Position numbers and translations under genes: made by a program. Of a stretch of DNA of 64,000 nt, positions 42,195 to 50,750 are shown piece by piece. The DNA comes from Nitzschia sp. DOCU1 (taxonomy: Eukaryota; Bacillariophyta; Bacillariophyceae; Bacillariales; Bacillariaceae). The DNA is taken from contig OX595992.1 in NCBI GenBank assembly GCA_951394045.1, positions 434,001-498,000 on the forward strand, read 5' to 3'. Below the pieces are notes generated by a model. It had not been told where the DNA came from. It saw only the letters and a program-made list of their open reading frames with translations, and made no database searches. Numbering within the stretch: position 1 is the stretch's first letter; every line of letters begins with the position of its first letter.

Positions 42195-44384
42195 TTACAA
42201 GGGGAGGTCCTCGTCTGTAGTGATTTTCTTGGTTGTCTTTTTCGGTTTCTTCATTGTTGGCTTATTGAAAGCATCTTCCACAGATGATGCATCGGGACCG
42301 CGACAACTGGTCATGGTAGCAATGGTCGAATCGTCTACTGTGGTACTCGTCGTCGTGGAATCCTTTGGTTTCTTGTTGTTGCCCTGGACGTTCTTTTTCT
42401 TCTTTTTCTTTTTGGTCAAAGTGGTACCGTTTCCGCTTTGATCAAAGGATTCGGGAGGAGTGGTCTGGGTGGAAACCAGAGAGCATTCATCACCATCTCC
42501 TTCTTCTTGGCCCTCTACAAGAACATCATCCGTGCCGTAGCGGCTGCTCGCACTATGGATCGAAGAAGCGTTCGATAGACGCCGGGAGGTCATGTGTCGT
42601 TGGGACGACGGTGCTACCGGAAGTGAATTTCTTCTTTGCATTGGCGGGCATATACTTGTTTGGGACCCGGCTCCAGACTGGCGGCGGGGTTGCGTCATGC
42701 CCCCTTGCATAGAATGCCGGCGAAGTTCTTTGCTGCTGGCGCTGAGTCCACTCTGCCTGCTGCTGGCTGTACTGCTACTACCACCATGGTAGGTGTGACG
42801 GGATAGATCTTGTGAGTGGATAGAAGAAGGAGCGTTCGATGGACGCCGGGGGGTCCTTGGAGTTTGGGACGACGGTGGCCCCGCAAGGGAATTCCTTCTT
42901 TGCATTGGCGGAAGAAGGATACTTTTTTGAGACCCGGGTCCAGACTGGCGGCGGGGTTGCGTCATGCCCCCTTGCATAGAATGCCGGCGAAGTTCTTTGC
43001 TGCTGGCGCCGAGTCCACTCTGCCTGCTGCTGGCTGTACTGCTACTACCACCATGGTAGGAGTGACGGGATAGATCTTGTGAGTCGATAGAAGAAGGAGC
43101 GTTCGATGGACGCCGGGGGGTCCTTGGAGTTTGGGACGACGGTGGCCCCGCAAGGGAATTCCTTCTTTGCATGGGCGGACGGATACTTTTTTGGGACCCG
43201 GGTCCAGACTGGCGGCGGGGTTGCGCTGGCGGCATGGCCGCCCCTTGCATGGAATGCCTTCGAATAGCACTACTACTACTACCCAGAGAGGTTTGCTGCT
43301 GGCCGCCGCAAGGCAAGGATGACCGCCTCAGTGCCTTGCGGTGCAACGAGTGGGAAAGCTCGGGTGTCCTCGTATTCGCGCCGCTGGGGGCTGATGGACA
43401 ACTTGGAGTGCGTTCTTGGATCTCCTCAGACCTGGCCCCTCTGTTTGGGACCGGCGGCATTGACATGATCATTTCCGTGAAATTGCCGTCCTCATCGACG
43501 TTGTCCTCGACAAGGGTGCGATCTGAAGTGTCCACGGCTTTGGCCTGTTTCGACACTATTGGCAGCATCGTTTCGATATAATCCAAGCCCGCGAGCCAGC
43601 AGCCAAATGCCACAGCACTGAAGCAACAGCAACAGCTGAAAAGCAGCACCACGCACCCTCCGATGATGATGAGTGCTTGCCCCCATTTCGGTAGATGTTC
43701 CCACGCAACGTCCTCGTGGTTGCTGGAGCTATCATCATCTTCCGTTTGGGAAGATGTGCCCCTTGGTCTCTCCTGTTCTTGGATAGGAATGCCAAAGACT
43801 TCCACATCATCTGTTCCAGCGAAGTTACTTCCACTGGTAGAAGACGTTTGTACTCCTCTACGCGAGTCTTTTAGATGGACTGCAGTACGAAGCATCCGGC
43901 GATCGCCATTGATTGTGAGGTATTCCATGGAAACAGCCCCCGTTCCCTGTATGGTTGTCAGGGAAGGTGGAAGATCATGATTTTCATCAATACGTGCAGG
44001 ATAGAAGAGGCCATTTAATAGTCTTGTTTCGAAGCTGCAGAGTTGGGCCCCGGCCTGGCAGGCGACGTTAGTATTGCCGGGATCAACTGCCCGTTTTTCC
44101 TCGATAACTTGCTGTACGCCGTTAATGCCTCGGTCGCCTTTGGAAAAGACGAATCGATCAATAGATTGCATAACAACGTCATGATCACGCGAAGTTTGTG
44201 TCGGCTGGAAGCAAACACGAATGCTCGACCCGAGCTGCAATGGTGTTTGTCGTTCTTCAGGACTTGGACGCTCCAACTTTTCATTGCAAATCCATGCCTC
44301 GGCAGGCGGGGAAAAGTTATATTGAGCTCGCACCGGCGAAACAAGCCAAATGAATACGGCAACGAAACCATTGAACGATCGCAT
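42195..44384 (-). CDS. Type I membrane protein, paralogue 1, with repeated basophilic-site tail
   Basis: 729 residues from the ATG at 44384, which gives a signal peptide (about 1-20, ending VRA). The ectodomain (about 20-235) has four conserved cysteines: AEAWICNE, RVCFQP, and ACQAGAQLCSF. It also has the strings IDRFVFSKGDRG, GVQQVIEEKRAVD and IQGTGAVSMEY, all shared with the neighbouring gene at 45181-48669. A membrane helix follows (about 250-275, cysteine-rich). The cytoplasmic tail of about 450 residues contains three near-identical 89-91-residue repeats carrying RRHSMQG, PRRQSG, QRRNSL and PRRPSN, that is, many RRxS sites typical of basophilic kinases. It ends with a poly-Lys stretch and an acidic end. 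Not a family with a name I know. An ACCGGTAG motif lies 76 bases upstream of the start. Confidence 0.8.
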   Translation of the reverse strand: MRSFNGFVAVFIWLVSPVRAQYNFSPPAEAWICNEKLERPSPEERQTPLQLGSSIRVCFQPTQTSRDHDVVMQSIDRFVFSKGDRGINGVQQVIEEKRAVDPGNTNVACQAGAQLCSFETRLLNGLFYPARIDENHDLPPSLTTIQGTGAVSMEYLTINGDRRMLRTAVHLKDSRRGVQTSSTSGSNFAGTDDVEVFGIPIQEQERPRGTSSQTEDDDSSSNHEDVAWEHLPKWGQALIIIGGCVVLLFSCCCCFSAVAFGCWLAGLDYIETMLPIVSKQAKAVDTSDRTLVEDNVDEDGNFTEMIMSMPPVPNRGARSEEIQERTPSCPSAPSGANTRTPELSHSLHRKALRRSSLPCGGQQQTSLGSSSSAIRRHSMQGAAMPPAQPRRQSGPGSQKSIRPPMQRRNSLAGPPSSQTPRTPRRPSNAPSSIDSQDLSRHSYHGGSSSTASSRQSGLGASSKELRRHSMQGGMTQPRRQSGPGSQKSILLPPMQRRNSLAGPPSSQTPRTPRRPSNAPSSIHSQDLSRHTYHGGSSSTASSRQSGLSASSKELRRHSMQGGMTQPRRQSGAGSQTSICPPMQRRNSLPVAPSSQRHMTSRRLSNASSIHSASSRYGTDDVLVEGQEEGDGDECSLVSTQTTPPESFDQSGNGTTLTKKKKKKKNVQGNNKKPKDSTTTSTTVDDSTIATMTSCRGPDASSVEDAFNKPTMKKPKKTTKKITTDEDLPL
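42560..43300. repeat. Coding minisatellite, three units of about 270 bases
   Basis: Inside the paralogue 1 tail. The landmark agaatgccgg begins at 42711 and 42978, with its variant ggaatgcctt at 43251: periods of 267 and 273 bases, both multiples of three. Units 1 and 2 are nearly identical over long stretches at the DNA level, so expansion or gene conversion was recent. Confidence 0.9.
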
Positions 44385-45180
44385 TGCTTCTATTCTGCTT
44401 CTTGTTCGAATTGAAATGTAATGCCAACATCTAAAATAGTGGGAAGCTGTGTTTTTCACACCGGTAGTTCCCAAAATGTATTCGGATAAAATCGATGGCA
44501 ACGAACAGAACGGTTTCTGGTGGCGGGAATTGGAAAACATGAGCCTCTTCCCCCATCTCTGCGAGAACATCATTCCCATGCGGGCCTAAATAATGGCGCA
44601 AGGGCTTAGCAACAGTCCCAATATCATGACTGGTAGATTCGCATTCTTACCGGTGTTTCATCGTCGATGATTCGTGGGTGACATTTGTGCCTGCAAATGC
44701 GAAATTCCTCCGAGTTGTCGTGGGGGATTCCTTGGAATGTGAAACGCAGTTGAAGGTGAGATAGAACCGTGCAGGCTACAATACGTCTCCTTAATTCATC
44801 GTTCGTTGAATCACTATTATTTTGTGTATTACGGCGATCCCAGAAACTTTTGATACCCGTTTTACCAGATATTAATAGAACGTCAAGTTCATGCTCTCAT
44901 GTTGATAGAAGTTGGGTGCTCACGGCACGTGGTACAACTGGAGCAAAAAATGCCGATTGTCAGTCTTAGTTTTTCTAGTACTTCGTACGTGGGACGTCTA
45001 CATTCCACACGGTACCCACTCCCCCAGTGAGTACTACGTTGGTAGACAGCCGCGATAGTAACTACTATAAAGATATACGTTTGCTATCCTTACTTGCACT
45101 TCGGGTTATCAGTCGGTAGAGAAGGAGCAAGACTAAACGCTAGACCATCGAATGCCGCTGATACATCAATGATGTCCAAT
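44385..45180. other. Intergenic between the two paralogues
   Basis: About 800 bases. Contains ACCGGTAG at 44460-44467. No gene recognised. Confidence 0.5.
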
Positions 45181-48100
45181 TCAGCCAGCAAATGAGGCAT
45201 CGTCGTCTTCAATCGACGACCTTTCCGATCGGATGTACGCCTTCGGATTAGCATCGGTGGGCTTGTTCTTCAATGGAACAAATGTGTCATCCTGATCCCC
45301 TTCCAATTTCTGACCGAACGAATGAAGTGGAAGATTGAACGACGACCCTACCACTTTCTTCTTCGGTCTTAGTTTCTTCCTGGTTCCCGTACTACTCACG
45401 CTGTGTCCTGTGGTATCCATAGAAGCACTTGCTTCGTCAGCCGGTCGCTCGGGAATCACGTTGTCGGGGCCTAACGACCCATTCGCTTTCTTCTTCATTC
45501 TTCGTTTCTTCCCTGTACTACTGACGCTATGCCCCGTGCTATCCATAGAAGCATTTGCTTGAGATGCCATGCTTCTGGTGTCATCATAGTCCGTGCATTC
45601 AGTGCCTGCCGACCCTTCCGGCAGCACCAAGTCAGGGTTTAACGACGATACGACCTTCTTTTTCATTCGTCGTTTTTTCCTGGTTCCTGTACTACTGACG
45701 CTATGGCTCGTGTTATCCATAGACGCACTTGCTTCACTAGCCACACTTCTGGCGTCCTCCTGGTCCTTGCCTTCAAAATCGGGGTTTAATGGTGCTGCCC
45801 CTTTCTTCTTCATTCTTCGTACCGTCCCGGTTCCTCTACTATTGGTAGTCCCGAGGCTATCGTCCGTCGTATCAAGTGAAGCGCGGTCATCGAAATCAGT
45901 AGAATGGTCGGAAGCCGACGTAAGGGCCGAGTTATGCTGGGAAGGTCCATCCGCGCGACCTGTTTCGTCCATGCTTTTCGTCGGAGGAGATGGCGCCTTA
46001 TCACCGGGTTTATTTTGCAGGTCGCCGCTACCCGAATTACCCGATGATGGCAGCGAAGGACGCAAGCGAGAAATACGACGACCCGGTCCTAGTACAATGG
46101 CGGGCTTCGGCCGCGACGCGGTAACCGATTCCTCGTCGTCGTCACTGTCACTGTCACTGTCACTGTCACTGTCACTTTCATTTGCTGCAGCTCTCGCGGC
46201 GGCTCTCGCAGCTCTCGAGGCCCGTCGTGGCGACAGCTCGTTCGGTTTTCGTTGTACCGCTGGTGTACGAGAAACAGAAGGGCCTGGCCCTAGACCAGAG
46301 GCGGGCATAGACTGAGACGTGGCAATCGATTCTTTCCCGCCATTGTTGTCGTTCTGCCTGTCGTTGTCGTGAGATGGGGCGTTTGAAAATTGGTCTTCAT
46401 TCGAGGTCCGTTTAGGAGACAGCGAATTAATTCTTGATCCTGCCGGTTGCGTGCGAGAATCAGCACGATCCGGTCCTGATGGAGAAAGTGCTGTTCCTGG
46501 ATCGGTGTTATTGGTATCCCCGATGCTGTCGTCCCTGGTATCACGTGAAGTGTCATCGTCAAGATCGGCAGAACTGCTCGAGGTCGACGAATGAGCCGAG
46601 TTTTGGGAAAGTCGAACCCCGTGATCTGGTTCTTGTGCGCTTTTGGTCCGCGGAGGTGGTGCCTTCTTACGTGGTTGTTGCGCGCTGTTGGTCCGGGGAG
46701 GTGGTGCCCTATAACCGGATTCGTCCATGCTTTTGGTCCGAGGAGGTGGCATCCTTTTAAGGGGCTGTTGCATACTTTGGGTACGAGGAGGTGGCCCCCT
46801 ACTACCTGGACCTTGCATGCTTTTGGTCCGAGGAGGTGGTCCCCTATTGCCTGGACCTTGCATGCTTTTTGTCCGTGGAGGTGGGGCCCTATTAACCGGT
46901 TCTTGCATGCTTTTGCTCCGAGGAGGTGGTGCCCTATTGCCATGAACCGAGGAATTCGGGAAATGTTTTTTAGGTGCGTTGTTTCGCTGGCCCGGATAGC
47001 CATGAGAAGATGCATTTGGAAAATGTTTTTTAGGTGGTGCAGACCGAGATGAGGTTATCGATCCCTCCCCATCACTGCGGCGTTGGCTAGGAGGGTAGCC
47101 ATGAGACGAGGCATTTGGGAAATGTTTCTTGGGTGGTGCAGACCGAGACGAGGTAATCGATCCCGGGCCATTACTGGTGTGCTGACTCGGACGGTAGCCA
47201 TGAGAAGAGGCATTTGGGAAATGCTTTTGGGGTGGTGCGGACCGAGATGAGGTAATCGATCCCTCCTCGTCACTGTGGCGCTGGCTTCGAGGGTAGCCAT
47301 GAGACGAGGAATTTGGGAAATGTTTTCTAGGTGGCGCAGACCGAGACGACGTAATCGATCCCTCGCCATCATTGCGGTGCTGTCTCGGGGGATAGCCATG
47401 AGACGAAGCATTTGGAAAATGTTTTCCAAGATGGTCGTCAAGCGACTCCTCCCGTTCGGGCGACTGAGAATGTGTTCTAGGCCGCACTCGCTGTATTGGC
47501 TGGGTCTGTCTTGGTGCAGAAAGAGGTGCACAATACTCGTCCTCCTCTTCGTCATCGGCGGGGCGGTCTTTCGAATCCTCTAGCCTAGGAACGTGGTGGC
47601 TGTTTCGCGTACCATCGTCGGCAAAGCTAGCCGCGGACCCTTCAGTGCCATCATTGCTCAATTCGTAACTTTCTTCTCCCTCATATTCATGGCTGCTGTC
47701 TCTGTCTTCGTCATTACGAAATTCACGGTCACGGTTGTAGTGACCATATTCCCGGGCATTTTCCCCTTGCTTGGGCTGTATCTTCTTTCTAGTTGGAACA
47801 AGTGCATTATGTCCCAAGTAGCAAAGAAAGCACATGCAACACACCCCCAACAAAGCCGCAACCGCGACTCCAGCCCATACTAGACACTGCCCCCAAAATG
47901 GAAGTTGGTCATAGAACTCTGCAACTGGCCCCTGAGACCCATCCCCGCCCGACCCATTATTCTTGTCCTTGCCACGGTTGTTCCCCTTGCCGTCATCAGA
48001 CCCCCCATTGCTACCTTTTTCGGCGATTGGAATGTTCAATACTTTAATGTCGGCTACTCCAGCCCAAACCGCCTCAGCCTCTTGCATTCTTCTAGTAGGC

Positions 48101-48669
48101 TCCACGACAAACTTGAAAGAAGCCCGCAAGTGGCGTCCACCATCCAAATTACCTTCGGAACTTTCTGCCGAAGTACTTCCCGAACTACCCCCCGTACCCC
48201 GGAAATATGCCATCGACACGGAACCGATACCTTGTATCACGCTATTTATAGGTTCGAGCGAATGCCCATTTTCATCTAACGGGGGGAAGAAGAATTGATC
48301 CATCAGTTTTGTGCTAAACGTACAAATATCCTGACCTGGGAGACAGTAAATGATCGTTGCCGCTTGGTCGACCGGCCGGCGGTCATCAATAACAACCTGA
48401 ACGCCATCCTTTCCGCGATCACCTTTGGAAAACGCAAACCTGTCGATCATTCCCACCCCAATATTCTCGTTCTTAGTGGCTTTATCAGGTTGTATACACA
48501 CCCGAATATCGGGGGCGTCAAGCGAAAACGGCTTTCGGCTTTCTTCGGTTGTTAATGGCTGGAAGAGTTCATTACACAGCCAGGCCTCTGCCGCGGGATC
48601 AGCGTAAGTTGCCATGGCGCCCACGGCTGGGAGTGTGCAGACGATGACAACGGCAACCCGACGGATCAT
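45181..48669 (-). CDS. Type I membrane protein, paralogue 2, with three repeat families in its tail
   Basis: 1162 residues. Signal peptide 1-18. The ectodomain (about 20-270) is homologous to paralogue 1: AEAWLCNE, RVCIQP, IDRFAFSKGDRG, GVQVVIDDRRPVD, YCLPGQDICTF, FFPP, IQGIGSVSMAY. It carries a Gly/Ser/Asn-rich insert before the membrane helix (about 275-300, VWAGVAVAALLGVCCMCFL). The roughly 850-residue tail is disordered and built of repeats. One family is a 33-residue unit with KHFPN-SSHGY and GSITSSRSAPP. Another is seven exact 15-residue units of the type NRAPPPRTKSMQ. There is an SD run, then 42-58-residue units with ASMD-T-HSVSSTG followed by KKRRMKKK. Proline-rich and RxKS motifs suggest SH3-type binding or phosphorylation, by inference. 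Ligand and function unknown. Confidence 0.8.
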   Translation of the reverse strand: MIRRVAVVIVCTLPAVGAMATYADPAAEAWLCNELFQPLTTEESRKPFSLDAPDIRVCIQPDKATKNENIGVGMIDRFAFSKGDRGKDGVQVVIDDRRPVDQAATIIYCLPGQDICTFSTKLMDQFFFPPLDENGHSLEPINSVIQGIGSVSMAYFRGTGGSSGSTSAESSEGNLDGGRHLRASFKFVVEPTRRMQEAEAVWAGVADIKVLNIPIAEKGSNGGSDDGKGNNRGKDKNNGSGGDGSQGPVAEFYDQLPFWGQCLVWAGVAVAALLGVCCMCFLCYLGHNALVPTRKKIQPKQGENAREYGHYNRDREFRNDEDRDSSHEYEGEESYELSNDGTEGSAASFADDGTRNSHHVPRLEDSKDRPADDEEEDEYCAPLSAPRQTQPIQRVRPRTHSQSPEREESLDDHLGKHFPNASSHGYPPRQHRNDGEGSITSSRSAPPRKHFPNSSSHGYPRSQRHSDEEGSITSSRSAPPQKHFPNASSHGYRPSQHTSNGPGSITSSRSAPPKKHFPNASSHGYPPSQRRSDGEGSITSSRSAPPKKHFPNASSHGYPGQRNNAPKKHFPNSSVHGNRAPPPRSKSMQEPVNRAPPPRTKSMQGPGNRGPPPRTKSMQGPGSRGPPPRTQSMQQPLKRMPPPRTKSMDESGYRAPPPRTNSAQQPRKKAPPPRTKSAQEPDHGVRLSQNSAHSSTSSSSADLDDDTSRDTRDDSIGDTNNTDPGTALSPSGPDRADSRTQPAGSRINSLSPKRTSNEDQFSNAPSHDNDRQNDNNGGKESIATSQSMPASGLGPGPSVSRTPAVQRKPNELSPRRASRAARAAARAAANESDSDSDSDSDSDDDEESVTASRPKPAIVLGPGRRISRLRPSLPSSGNSGSGDLQNKPGDKAPSPPTKSMDETGRADGPSQHNSALTSASDHSTDFDDRASLDTTDDSLGTTNSRGTGTVRRMKKKGAAPLNPDFEGKDQEDARSVASEASASMDNTSHSVSSTGTRKKRRMKKKVVSSLNPDLVLPEGSAGTECTDYDDTRSMASQANASMDSTGHSVSSTGKKRRMKKKANGSLGPDNVIPERPADEASASMDTTGHSVSSTGTRKKLRPKKKVVGSSFNLPLHSFGQKLEGDQDDTFVPLKNKPTDANPKAYIRSERSSIEDDDASFAG
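46141..46176. repeat. Hexanucleotide (gtcact)n repeat encoding Ser-Asp
   Basis: About six tandem hexamers encoding the SD run in the paralogue 2 tail. Confidence 0.9.
46652..46929. repeat. Coding minisatellite, seven units of exactly 45 bases
   Basis: The landmark ggaggtgg begins at 46652, 46697, 46742, 46787, 46832, 46877 and 46922. It encodes PPPRTKSMQ-type 15-residue units. Confidence 0.95.
46950..47430. repeat. Coding minisatellite, five units of exactly 99 bases
   Basis: The landmark g(c/a)atttgg begins at 47012, 47111, 47210, 47309 and 47408, with one shorter unit nearer 46950. It encodes 33-residue KHFPN-SSHGY units. Confidence 0.95.
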
Positions 48670-49567
48670 TGTTCAGAAGCTCCTTGTTTTTATTGTCGTC
48701 GTCGTTCTCGTCCTGATAAGTTCCAGACGACTACACAATCCCATTTTTGAAGTCCGGCTTCTTCAGCGTGTCGGGACGAGCTTCTAGCTCCTCCAGCACA
48801 GCGGAATGTACGATCGAAGGCATTTTCAACAAGCACGCGCACAAGCAACACCAGTACATTTTTTACATATCCGGAAGTGGGCAAAGGCCGCCAAATCGCC
48901 GGTCATCCGGTCTGGCACTACCGGTAGATCGCGAAGGGCGTTCGCAATAAAATGCGATACTTGTCCTCGTTCGACTCCCCGGAAGCTGTAATTTGTCGTT
49001 CATAAAAGGCCCACAGGTCATTCCTCATTCGAGGTGACGTGTGACACATAATTGACATAACGCGTAATGAGAAGCGGCACTTGATTGTCAATTAGAGGTA
49101 CTGTCATCTCGGAGGCCGAAGATGTCCGTCTTCTTTTGCTATGATAGGACCATGAGCAATCCTCGTTGTCTATTAGTGTCATAAAATAGGAAGCTATTAC
49201 GTATGATATCTACTACTAACAAGACTACACCGGTAGATCTTTTCAATGATGTTGCGGTACACTACCTGCTACCTGACTTTACCCTGTCGTGTTTTCGAGG
49301 CAAACCACCACCTGCCTCCAATTTTCCTCCGTACTGAAACGGCACCGATAGCGCGTACCGTTGTTGCTGGAATGATTTGATCTATCCACAGGTAGACTAG
49401 TCAACTGATCATACAGAACATATGAAAACAAAGAAAATCAAAGTTGACTATCATAGTAGTGATGCAGGGATATGCATCTAGAAGTTACAATGCGATTGAT
49501 TTTTGGCGACGTAGTTTACCACAAGCCCTGTCCTCTGGGATTTGATGCCGTCAGTGTCAAACTACTC
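48670..49567. other. Intergenic, no gene recognised
   Basis: About 900 bases between the start of paralogue 2 and the 3' end of the next minus-strand gene. ACCGGTAG occurs at 48918-48927 (as the full palindrome CTACCGGTAG) and 49229-49236. Short frames only. Confidence 0.5.
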
Positions 49568-50750
49568 TTAGACCTCAGGAATGGTAAATGTATGGGAGAC
49601 CTGGGCTCCGAAATCTCCACCGCCCGATGCCAGCTCTTGGTCTCGGAAGCTTATGCGATAGTCGCCTGGTTCGGCGCAGCACATACCATCCAGGTTCTCG
49701 TCGAAAATCGTAACGGTGTATTCTCGGGAAGGTTGCACTTCTATTCGATGACTGATGGTCTTGAGTCCCGGCAGGTACATGTAAGGGGGGAAATCTTGTA
49801 CGACCATACCCGATGCAACGTCGACCACCTCCCAGCTGGTTTCTTCGGGAAAATCGTCCAAAGTGAATGCTATGACGATGGCCGGAACGCCGGAAGTAGG
49901 CTCTTGAGTCGGCTTGCCTGTCGTCGGCGCAAAAGAAGGACCCGTGGCAGAGGAGGCCGCTTTGGTCTCCTCTCCACTACCCCAGTTTGGAAGAAATACT
50001 GCCAGCACTGCACCTAGAACCACCATAAGAAAGATCAGCAAGGCGGCTAGTCTTCGTTCAAACTTCCTGCTAGCCGTGCTTTCGCGCTCCTTCTGCACGT
50101 AATCTCCTTCGTTGGCTGCCAGCTTTCCCTGACGCTCATTTTTCTTTTCGCCCCAGTACGGATCCTCCAAAATGAACTGGTTAGCATCAGCGTTGGTGTC
50201 AATATCTTCGTCTGATGAGGCAGTTGGTGCTTTCGAGTTATTACTCTGTTTGCGCGTTTCTTCAACTTGGGCAAAAACTTCGGGAACACCGACGTCTTCC
50301 TTGGCAGCAATGTGTTCGTCGTGGGACGGAGTGTTCGGAGCCGTAGTCTGAAGATTTTCAATTGATTTCAGTTGCTTTTTGCTTGGGGTCGATACTGTTT
50401 CTTCCGTTCTGGGTTTGGTCAGGAACTCGCAACCTATGGTGGTTGTAAAGTTGGATATGGCGCGATAAAGCCATGAATCGTCGTCATCTACTTTTGCGTT
50501 TTCAGCTTCCTCAACGTCCACGTCTTCGTTCTGGGTAAGTACCGTTCGGTCCCCGATGACCTCCTGCAAACCAAGAATCGCCGCAGGGATGAGATTGGTA
50601 CGATTTCAATAACCTACGACCAACCGTCACGGCTGTCATTCCCTTGTGACCTACCAGTTTCTGGTTGATGAAAGATTCATCTCCCATACCAGTCTCATCC
50701 ACCCGGCGTTTCATGAAGCCACTAACAGTGTGTCGACCTGGTTCTGCCAT
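49568..50750 (-). CDS. Single-pass membrane protein with DGxCC-type ectodomain
   Basis: Two exons, 50750-50655 and 50563-49568, joined by a 91-base intron (donor GTAGGT, acceptor TTTGCAG, phase 0); 363 residues. The N-terminal half (about 1-215) is acidic and polar without a signal peptide and should be cytoplasmic. A membrane helix lies at about 222-240 (LLIFLMVVLGAVLAVFL), then a short Thr/Pro linker (PTTGKPTQEPTSG). The C-terminal ectodomain (about 260-360) has IAFTLDDFPEETSWEV, YTVTIFDENLDGMCC, GDYRISF and a GGDFG turn. I associate this module with extracellular parts of diatom LRR receptor-like proteins and some bacterial surface proteins. Here there is no LRR. The model without exon 1 would start at a TTG codon. 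Function unknown. Confidence 0.75.

Noticed and set aside
42195..44579. Longer start at 44579 for paralogue 1
   Set aside because: The first 65 residues are not hydrophobic and would bury the signal peptide that begins at 44384.
48957..48990. Sequence with gttcgactccc resembling a tRNA T-loop
   Set aside because: No matching acceptor, D-arm or anticodon arm upstream.
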